A stretch of DNA of 6,888 nt from UMGS1307 sp964523005 (GTDB lineage: Bacteria > Bacillota > Clostridia > Oscillospirales > CAG-382), in contig CAZFZL010000081.1 of assembly GCA_964523005.1 (NCBI GenBank), positions 1 through 6,888 on the forward strand, written 5' to 3'. The position numbers were made by a program, and so were the translations under genes. Positions within the stretch are counted from its first letter, which is position 1, and each line of letters opens with the position of its first letter. Positions 1-5,509 of the stretch are shown here, piece after piece. The notes under the pieces were generated by a model, which had not been told where the DNA came from, searched no databases, and worked only from the letters and a program-made list of their open reading frames with translations.

Positions 1-831
1 GTTTTGTCGTGCACTGACGCCTGCCTTATCAAGGAGCGTCCGCACGACGCGGTGAACGGGATCAAGATCATGATGAAGATACTCAAGGTAAAGCACGCCG
101 ACATCTTCATCGGTGAGGATATGTACCGCGAAGCGTACGAGCTTCTCGATTTTATAAAAAACCGCACGCTCATCGACGTGCGCCTTATGAAAAGCAAATA
201 TCCGCAGGGCGATGAACGCCAGCTCCTTGCCGCCGCGTACCGCATAGAGCTTCCCTACGACAAGCTTCCGCTCGATTCCGAGGCGGTCGTATTCAATATA
301 TCGACCTGCGTCGCCGTTTACGACGCGCTCCTTCACGGTATGCCGATGACACATAAGTTCATAACAGTGTCGGGAGACGCTGTGCGCGAGCCGCATATAC
401 TGAAGGTCCCGATAGGCCTTCCTTTTGCCGATGTTCTCAACGCCTGCGGCGGTGTGGCGGAAAACAGCCATATTATCGACGGCGGTCTGATGATGGGGCG
501 TGAAGCCGACCTGAAAGACGCTTACGTCACGAAGCAGACGACGGCAGTATGCGCAGTCAGCTCCGTTCCGGAATATGACGGGACGCAGTGCGTAAGGTGC
601 GGCCGGTGCGAAAACGCCTGCCCGATGCGTCTGCCTGTCTCACGGATATACGAGCTTTCATCCGTCGGCGACGTCCGGGCGTGCGCCTCGCTCGGTGTGC
701 TTCAATGCGTCGGGTGCGGCTGCTGTTCGTACGTTTGTGTCGGTGCACTGCCGCTCGTCAGAGTGATGCAGGATACAAAAGTGAAAGCATATTCGCTCAT
801 CAGCGAACGGGAGGAGACGGAAAGCAAATGA
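1..831 (+). CDS. rnfC: Rnf complex subunit C, C-terminal part (5' end outside window)
   Basis: This is the C-terminal 276 residues of an RnfC-type subunit, the cytoplasmic NADH/ferredoxin-side subunit of Rnf complexes. The frame is open to base 1; a TTG at base 4 is not a credible start, since roughly 165 N-terminal residues of a normal RnfC are missing. Counting the first codon as residue 1, visible parts are the KYPQG motif (66-70), an SLBB-like domain (about 123-151), a GGLMMG segment where the family usually has GGPMMG, and two ferredoxin-type [4Fe-4S] motifs: C197, C200, C203, C207-Pro, and C236, C239, C242, C246. The second is followed by Val instead of the usual Pro. The stretch near 37-42 (IGEDMY) sits where RnfC usually has IEDNKP, part of the flavin/nucleotide pocket, and matches poorly. 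The stop overlaps the rnfD start (ATGA). The family call is firm; activity with NADH is uncertain. Confidence 0.9.
   Translation, partial: VLSCTDACLIKERPHDAVNGIKIMMKILKVKHADIFIGEDMYREAYELLDFIKNRTLIDVRLMKSKYPQGDERQLLAAAYRIELPYDKLPLDSEAVVFNISTCVAVYDALLHGMPMTHKFITVSGDAVREPHILKVPIGLPFADVLNACGGVAENSHIIDGGLMMGREADLKDAYVTKQTTAVCAVSSVPEYDGTQCVRCGRCENACPMRLPVSRIYELSSVGDVRACASLGVLQCVGCGCCSYVCVGALPLVRVMQDTKVKAYSLISEREETESK
809..816 (+). promoter_or_regulatory. Ribosome binding site setting the rnfD start
   Basis: GGGAGGAG lies 11 bases before the ATG at 828, inside the last codons of rnfC. It fixes the rnfD start at 828. The reading frame stays open about 240 bases further upstream, but that part is only a shadow of rnfC and its translation is Arg-rich and unlike RnfD. 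Confidence 0.75.
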
Positions 832-1817
832 ACGGTAAAGCGATAACGTATCCTTTTATAAACAAAGCGCCGTCGGTAGAACGATGTATGCTCGACGTTA
901 TAATTGCCCTCGTACCGCTGCTCGCGTGGAGCGTATATATATTCGGCGCGAGAGTTCTCGTGATAGCGCTCATCTCCGTTGTTGCGGCGCTGCTTGCACA
1001 GCTGTTGTTCTCGCTCGCGGCAAAGCGCCGTGCTGCGCTCGGCGATATGTCGGTGTTTGTGACGGGACTTGTCACCGCGATGCTCATGCCGGTGAGCGTA
1101 CCGCTGTATTATCCGGCGATCGCCGCAAGTGTCGGCATCATATTCGGCAAAATGATATTCGGCGGACTTTCAAAGAACGTATTCAACCCTGCCGCCGTCG
1201 GTATCGCGTTTATGCTCACCGCGTTCGGTGAAAAGATGAATGTCTTCGTGCAGCCCTTCTCAAGGCTCGCGCCGTTTACAGTCACTCTCTCCGATTCGCA
1301 GCTTTCCGGCGTTCTCACCGGAACGACGGCGCTTGAGCTTCTCAAGGCAGACACTGTTGACTCTTCGTCGGTTGCGGAAAAAATATACGGCTTCACCGCG
1401 GGAAACATCGGCGAGATATCCGCGCTGCTGATAATCGTATCGTTCATATATCTGCTCGTGCGCCGCGTCGTCACGCCGCACACGACGGTCATATACCTCG
1501 GAAGCATCTTCGTGCTTACCGCACTTTATGCGTACAGTATCTCTTTTGAAGAACCATTCATATATTCGCTCACTCACGTCTTGTCCGGCAGCGCCGTGTT
1601 TACCGGCGTATTTCTGATGAACGACTGGGCGAGCGTACCGATAACGCGAAACGGCAAGATGTACTTCGCGCTCGGCTGCGCACTGATAACATGCGTGATG
1701 CGCATTTACTGCGACGCTCCTGACGGTTGCGTCTTTGCGGTGCTCATAATGAACGCCTTCACGCCGATGCTCGAAAACGCAACGCACCAGCCGGTCTTCG
1801 GCAGGTTTTACAGATAG
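828..1817 (+). CDS. rnfD: Rnf complex subunit D, membrane flavoprotein
   Basis: A 329-residue polytopic membrane protein of the RnfD/NqrB family, which carries flavin and passes electrons across the membrane in Rnf complexes. Family landmarks run in order: an N-terminal segment ending in MLDVIIALVP (21-30), the GGLSKNVFNPA motif (112-122; usually GGLGxNxFNPA), a TGTT sequence (164-167), MNDWASVPIT near the C-terminal third, and a terminal LIMNAFTPMLE segment ending in FGRFYR. About nine to ten hydrophobic segments are visible. In family members a Thr in an S/T-G-A-T-like motif binds FMN covalently through ApbE. Here the best candidate is T167 (codon 1326-1328), but the motif is weak: Gly where Asp is expected three residues before the Ser/Thr, and Thr where Ala is usual. 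Length is normal. It overlaps rnfC by four bases and is followed 11 bases later by the rnfE-like gene, where rnfG would normally stand. Confidence 0.9.
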   Translation: MNGKAITYPFINKAPSVERCMLDVIIALVPLLAWSVYIFGARVLVIALISVVAALLAQLLFSLAAKRRAALGDMSVFVTGLVTAMLMPVSVPLYYPAIAASVGIIFGKMIFGGLSKNVFNPAAVGIAFMLTAFGEKMNVFVQPFSRLAPFTVTLSDSQLSGVLTGTTALELLKADTVDSSSVAEKIYGFTAGNIGEISALLIIVSFIYLLVRRVVTPHTTVIYLGSIFVLTALYAYSISFEEPFIYSLTHVLSGSAVFTGVFLMNDWASVPITRNGKMYFALGCALITCVMRIYCDAPDGCVFAVLIMNAFTPMLENATHQPVFGRFYR

Positions 1818-1820
1818 GAG
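1816..1820 (+). promoter_or_regulatory. Ribosome binding site setting the rnfE-like start
   Basis: AGGAG overlaps the TAG stop of rnfD and ends 8 bases before the ATG at 1829. It favours 1829 over in-frame upstream starts such as the one at 1727, which would overlap rnfD by about 90 bases and add an Arg/Ala-rich leader with no family similarity. The placement suggests translational coupling with rnfD. Confidence 0.65.
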
Positions 1821-1828
1821 CGACGGAC

Positions 1829-2452
1829 ATGACTGAAACGAACCGCAGCATCACTTTCAGACAGCTTCTGCTCGATCGCAACACGCTGCTCGTGTCGGGC
1901 TTCGGACTTATACCCGCGCTGCTGCTCGCCGTCGATTCGGTAAGCGGCGCTACGACGGGCGTGCTTATCTTGCTTATCACACTCACTGTGTATATTTTTG
2001 CTTCGCTCACGCGCCGTTTTCTCTCCGGGTTCGGAGCGATACTCGTGTATCTGGTTGCAGCGTCGGCGCTCAGCTCACTTGCTGCACTGCTCATAATGAA
2101 GACCGATTTGGGGTATTATGAGCGTTTCGCACCTTTTCTGCTGCTCATCGGGATATGCCCCGTATGCATCACGGGCGCGTTCCTGTACGGGCGAAGCGAG
2201 CTTCCACGCAGCGTATACAACGCCTGCGCCGCCGGGTTCGGATACGGACTTGCCGTCACGGTGTACGGAATACTTCGCGAGCTACTTGCCGAAGGGTCGC
2301 TGTGCGGTGTTTCGCTGTTCAAAGGGATTGGGTTTTTCTCGACGGCAGCAGGCGCGATAGTTCTTCTTGCATGCCTGTGCGCTCTGTTCAAGGCGATAAT
2401 AAATAAAGCCAACGAATACGAAGACGACGTGATAGAACAGGAAAAAGACTGA
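1829..2452 (+). CDS. rnfE: RnfE-like membrane subunit (Rnf-Nqr family) lacking the Fe-S cysteines
   Basis: A 207-residue membrane protein of the RnfA/RnfE/NqrD/NqrE family, placed as RnfE by gene order and by the segments GFGLIPAL (24-31), YGRSELP (120-126), NACAAGFGYGLA (131-142) and ILRELL (148-153). These match RnfE regions usually reading GLCPxLAVT, LGRAE, DGLGMGLGF and SIREILG. About six hydrophobic helices are seen, with an acidic C-terminal tail. In normal RnfE one Cys in the first motif and one just before the GR motif help bind a [2Fe-2S] cluster shared with RnfA. By my hand alignment these are Ile28 and Ala117, so both ligands are absent, while a CPVC pair (110-113) lies just before the second site. 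Residues 36-42 (DSVSGAT) match the ApbE flavin-attachment consensus DxxSGAT, in the place of the usual NGIGMG. The gene follows rnfD directly with no rnfG. Family assignment is good; the function is probably altered. Confidence 0.8.
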   Translation: MTETNRSITFRQLLLDRNTLLVSGFGLIPALLLAVDSVSGATTGVLILLITLTVYIFASLTRRFLSGFGAILVYLVAASALSSLAALLIMKTDLGYYERFAPFLLLIGICPVCITGAFLYGRSELPRSVYNACAAGFGYGLAVTVYGILRELLAEGSLCGVSLFKGIGFFSTAAGAIVLLACLCALFKAIINKANEYEDDVIEQEKD

Positions 2453-2490
2453 ACGACAGCTATAAGCGGAAAGGAACGGTCACAGAAACA

Positions 2491-3048
2491 ATGGAAGGAT
2501 ATATAGCAGCCTTCGCGGCTGCGCTGCTTTCGGGCAACATCCTCATGACGCGCTTTCTCGGCGCCGATTATATAAGCGTACTTCGCCGCAGCAGGAAGCT
2601 TTCGGGCGCGTGCTGCGTATGTATTACCGTCATAACGGTACTCTGCTCGCTGTCGGCATATCTGATTTCGGGATTTACGAACGGTCACGTTTACGCTGCT
2701 ATCGTGTTTACCATGCTCGCGTCGCTGTTTTACGCGCTCGTGTATTACGCTGCCGGCAAGCTCAAGGGCTTTGAGGACATAAAGCAGTGCATCCCGGCGC
2801 TCGCCGCCGACACCGGTATCATCGGTGTTATGCTGCTCGTTCAGGACTGCACCTCCCTGTCTTCTGCGCTCATATTTTCGTTTGGTTCAGCCGCCGGGCT
2901 TTGCGTCGGTCTTACGGCGCTTGCAGGCATAACGCAGAAGCTGCGCTTCTCAAACCCGCCGAAGGCTTTTTCCGGAATACCGCTCATACTCGCGGCTTTT
3001 GCGATCCTCGCGATGGCTTTTTCCGGATTTTCAGGATTCTCAATCTAA
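2491..3048 (+). CDS. rnfA: RnfA-like membrane subunit (Rnf-Nqr family) lacking the Fe-S cysteines
   Basis: A 185-residue membrane protein of the same family as its upstream neighbour, placed as RnfA by order, length and ends. The N-terminal LLSGNILMTRFLG (12-24) matches the usual VNNFVLVKFLG, and the C-terminal stretch from about 158 ending in MAFSGFSG (175-182) is typical of RnfA. In standard RnfA the FLG is followed by LCPF, and a second Cys occurs in a PLITTNC-type segment. Here these are FLGADY (Asp26, codon 2566-2568) and PALAADT (Thr108, codon 2812-2814), so both [2Fe-2S] ligands are missing. Other cysteines occur, notably CCVC at 41-44. The start is the only reasonable ATG; its best purine-rich site (AAGGA, 2471-2475) is 15 bases away, which suggests weak initiation. 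rnfB, which normally comes next, is absent; a CapA gene follows instead. Function as an electron carrier is doubtful. Confidence 0.8.
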   Translation: MEGYIAAFAAALLSGNILMTRFLGADYISVLRRSRKLSGACCVCITVITVLCSLSAYLISGFTNGHVYAAIVFTMLASLFYALVYYAAGKLKGFEDIKQCIPALAADTGIIGVMLLVQDCTSLSSALIFSFGSAAGLCVGLTALAGITQKLRFSNPPKAFSGIPLILAAFAILAMAFSGFSGFSI

Positions 3049-3079
3049 TAAACTCTTTATACGAAAGGCACCCCGCTAA

Positions 3080-4501
3080 ATGAAAAAAATTCTTGCTCTG
3101 CTGATAATGATCGTGCTTGCCGTCGGTATAACCGTCGGGCTTGCGTTATCGATAAACCCGGGTGACACGGCATCCGAACCTGCCGCATCCGACAACTCCG
3201 CCGTCTCGCAGACAGGCACTTCGGACACACCTTCCTCCGGAACTTCATCTGACACATCATCGCCCGAAGCCTCTGAAGCGGAAAGCGAATCATCGAAAGA
3301 ACCGGAAAAACAGGTCTATTCATTTCTCGCCTGCGGCGACAACATTATGCACACGTCGGTTCTGTTCGGTGCAGTCGATTACTACGCTAAGGTCAACGGT
3401 ACGACGCCGAACTATTCAAGCATGGCAACAGCAAACTACGATTTTGACCTGATATACCACAATATCAAAGAGCTTGTCGCAAATACCGATCTCGCGTACA
3501 TAAACCAGGAAACGCTTGTCGGCGGCGATTCAATAAGGAGTTATCCGACATTCTGCTCACCTGACGCCATAGGCTATGAGGTAGCCAAACTCGGATTCGA
3601 TGTGGTAAACATGGCGCACAACCATATGCTCGACGCATACAGCTCCGCATATCTCAAAAACTGCAACAAATTTTTCACCGATCTCGGTCTGACCGCGCTC
3701 GGATATTACGAAGACAAAGCGGCGACGGAAAACATTAAAATTGTAACGGTCGGCGACGTCAAAATCGCGTTTCTCACTTACGCGGAGCACACAAACGGGC
3801 TCAAGCTTACATCCGGCGATACAACCGTGCTTCCTCTGCTCTCCGACAAGGCTCTTATTCGTCTTCAGGTCGCCATAGCAAAAGCACAGGCAGATCTCGT
3901 ATTCGTTTCGGTACACTGGGGCGACGAAGACAATTCGACCTCCACGGGTGAGGTATTCAACCATAATTATTCTAAAAATCAGAATTATGTCAACCTGTTT
4001 CTTGAACTCAACATCGATGCCGTTATTGGTATGCACTCTCATGTGCTTGAAACCTGCGAATGGCGCACACGAGCCGACGGCGGCAGAACTTTTATCGCAT
4101 ATTCCCTCGGAAATCTCGTTTCCGGTATGTATTACGGTAGGAATATGCTCGGCGCGATGCTTTCGATGAACATTGTGAAGGACGGCGACACAGTATATAT
4201 AGAAGACCCGGTGCTTATTCCGACGGTTATGCATTATGTAAAGGGGACAAAGGTTTCAAGCTCGAAGAGCGACATCAAGGGCAGCGACACGGGATTCCGC
4301 GAAAACGAAATATATCTGCTTGAGGATTATTCCGAAGAGCTTGCGGCAGCACACGGCTGTCACGCGAAGGACGACGCGTCGTTCAGCAGCTCAAAGCGGT
4401 TCACCTTTGCGAACCTGATCAAGCGCGTAATAAAAACGCTCCCCGAAGAATTCATTCCGGAGAGCATTATAGATATAGCTGACGAGCTTGGGATAGAGTG
4501 A
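3080..4501 (+). CDS. Exported CapA-family (PGA_cap) metallophosphatase-like protein
   Basis: A 473-residue protein with an N-terminal signal peptide or signal anchor (Lys2-Lys3, hydrophobic core about 4-24, no lipobox Cys), then a Ser/Thr/Glu/Pro-rich low-complexity linker (about 28-77), then a CapA/PGA_cap domain of calcineurin-like fold. Its motifs occur in order: ACGDNIMH (84-91), NQET (142-145), NMAHNHMLD (177-185), VHWGDE (278-283), GMHSHVLE (317-324) and SLGNLVS (342-348). Together these give the Asp, Asn and His residues expected for a two-metal site. About 90 extra C-terminal residues follow the domain. Relatives are linked to poly-gamma-glutamate capsule formation, but stand-alone clostridial copies without capB/capC are common and their substrate is unknown; no cap genes are visible here. 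It begins 31 bases after rnfA with AAAGG at about 3064-3068 as a possible ribosome site, so it may be cotranscribed. It ends one base from the stop of the convergent gene. Confidence 0.85.
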   Translation: MKKILALLIMIVLAVGITVGLALSINPGDTASEPAASDNSAVSQTGTSDTPSSGTSSDTSSPEASEAESESSKEPEKQVYSFLACGDNIMHTSVLFGAVDYYAKVNGTTPNYSSMATANYDFDLIYHNIKELVANTDLAYINQETLVGGDSIRSYPTFCSPDAIGYEVAKLGFDVVNMAHNHMLDAYSSAYLKNCNKFFTDLGLTALGYYEDKAATENIKIVTVGDVKIAFLTYAEHTNGLKLTSGDTTVLPLLSDKALIRLQVAIAKAQADLVFVSVHWGDEDNSTSTGEVFNHNYSKNQNYVNLFLELNIDAVIGMHSHVLETCEWRTRADGGRTFIAYSLGNLVSGMYYGRNMLGAMLSMNIVKDGDTVYIEDPVLIPTVMHYVKGTKVSSSKSDIKGSDTGFRENEIYLLEDYSEELAAAHGCHAKDDASFSSSKRFTFANLIKRVIKTLPEEFIPESIIDIADELGIE

Positions 4502-4502
4502 T

Positions 4503-5438
4503 CTATTTTTTCGTACCGAAGACGAGCGAAGCGCCGTCGGTGACGGCGGTCACCGTTCCCGAAAGGTCAGTTCGGTAGACCGTAGCCGACACAGCAGAGA
4601 GGCTTTCGAGCGTTTCAGCATGCGGATGGTTATAAGAATTTCCTTTTTTACACATTATAACGGCGTATTGCGGACTTACCGCCTTGAGAAATCCAAGCAT
4701 TGAAGACGTTGACGAGCCGTGATGCGCGACCTTGAGAACGTCGCAGTCCACGTCAGCGCCCATATCGAGCAGCTCGCGTTCGTTGAGCGTCTCCATGTCT
4801 CCGGTGAACAGGAATTTTCTTTCGCCGTAGGTCAGTTTGATGACGATGCTGTATTCGTTGAGATCGTCGTATTCCGTACCGTACGGGCCGAGGACACTCA
4901 ACAGCGCCGAGCCTATCGTGTATTCGTCGCCGACTTTCGGCGGTACGACATTTATATTCATATCATCAACGGCGTCGAGCAGGTCGAGATACAGATCGGA
5001 TGTGTTGACGCCGTATGACATCATAAGCGTTTTCGTGCCGTATTTTTCAAGCACCTCCTGCGCACAGCCGATATGGTCAGAGTGCGGATGCGTAAGTACG
5101 ACGAGTTCGAACGTTTCAACGCCCTTATCGTCGAGAAAAGCCATCAGGTTGTCTTTGCACGAGGGTGGTCCGGCATCTATGAGGACGAATTTGTCCTCAG
5201 GTGTCCTGATAAGAATGCTGTCGCCCTGTCCCACGTCTATGAACCAGACGGTGAGCATACCGTCCGGCGAAGGCAGCGAGGTCTCGGATAGGCTCATCAC
5301 ATCCGACGTTTTTGACTGAGACGATACGTCAGATGCTGTATTTTTTCCCGCGCCATATGCGATGAGCAGCGCGGCTATTGCCAGAACGGCAAGAAACGAT
5401 ATAAGCGGCGCTTTGCTGCTCTTTCTTCTACTGCTCAT
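4503..5438 (-). CDS. Membrane-anchored ComEC-type metallo-beta-lactamase-fold hydrolase
   Basis: A 311-residue protein with a short basic N-terminus (SSRRKSSK), one hydrophobic anchor or signal segment (about 11-29), a Ser/Thr-rich linker (about 33-60) and a metallo-beta-lactamase domain like the C-terminal domain of ComEC/Rec2. Visible motifs are FIDVGQGDS (67-75), the metal motif THPHSDH (116-122), FTGDME (211-216), VAHHGS (237-242) and NHPH (270-273). The His and Asp residues needed for two zinc ions all seem present. The ComEC channel domain is missing, so this is not a DNA uptake channel. The fold suggests phosphodiester or nuclease-type hydrolysis outside the membrane; substrate unknown. 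The start at 5438 was chosen because the anchor follows at once; GTG codons a few residues upstream, or an ATG at 5489 (17 more residues), are also in frame. The ribosome site is weak (GTGAGAG). The gene converges on capA. Confidence 0.82.
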   Translation of the reverse strand: MSSRRKSSKAPLISFLAVLAIAALLIAYGAGKNTASDVSSQSKTSDVMSLSETSLPSPDGMLTVWFIDVGQGDSILIRTPEDKFVLIDAGPPSCKDNLMAFLDDKGVETFELVVLTHPHSDHIGCAQEVLEKYGTKTLMMSYGVNTSDLYLDLLDAVDDMNINVVPPKVGDEYTIGSALLSVLGPYGTEYDDLNEYSIVIKLTYGERKFLFTGDMETLNERELLDMGADVDCDVLKVAHHGSSTSSMLGFLKAVSPQYAVIMCKKGNSYNHPHAETLESLSAVSATVYRTDLSGTVTAVTDGASLVFGTKK

Positions 5439-5509
5439 ATAAACTCTCACTTTCACATTACATTTTAGCTGCCGATACGATAATATCATATTTTTGCGGA
5501 AAGAACAAG
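5439..5509. promoter_or_regulatory. Divergent intergenic region with candidate promoters both ways
   Basis: These AT-rich 71 bases separate two divergently read genes and should hold both promoters. On the minus strand, TTGTTC (5508-5503) and TATTAT (5485-5480) stand 17 bases apart, a fair sigma-A-type match leading to the hydrolase gene. On the plus strand, TTCACA (5452-5457) and TACGAT (5476-5481) stand 18 bases apart, leading to the methylase gene. The two candidate -10 boxes overlap, so expression of the two genes could compete. The methylase ribosome site GGAAAG (5498-5503) lies at the right edge, 6 bases before its ATG, and touches the minus-strand -35 box. All boxes were found by eye. 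Confidence 0.35.

Noticed and set aside
588..827. Open frame running upstream of the rnfD start
   Set aside because: It lies inside rnfC in another frame, its translation is Arg-rich with no RnfD similarity, and a strong ribosome site supports the start at 828.
1260..1787. Minus-strand open frame of 175 codons opposite rnfD
   Set aside because: It is charged, Arg/Tyr-rich and lacks motifs, as expected from the reverse of a membrane-protein gene.
3049..3079. Search for a terminator or promoter between rnfA and capA
   Set aside because: The 31 bases hold only a purine-rich ribosome site; no stem with a T-run and no convincing -35/-10 pair was seen.
3557..4234. Minus-strand open frame of 225 codons opposite the capA gene
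   Set aside because: It lies entirely within a gene with clear CapA motifs; no ribosome site or recognisable motif supports it, and its composition fits an antisense shadow.
4532..4555. Two mutually exclusive 7-bp hairpins (4532-4548 and 4538-4555) just past the capA stop, considered as a terminator
   Set aside because: Neither is followed by a T-run in either direction. The T-run at 4505-4511 precedes the stems on the plus strand. They lie inside the coding end of the convergent gene, where short GC-rich palindromes arise from codon use.
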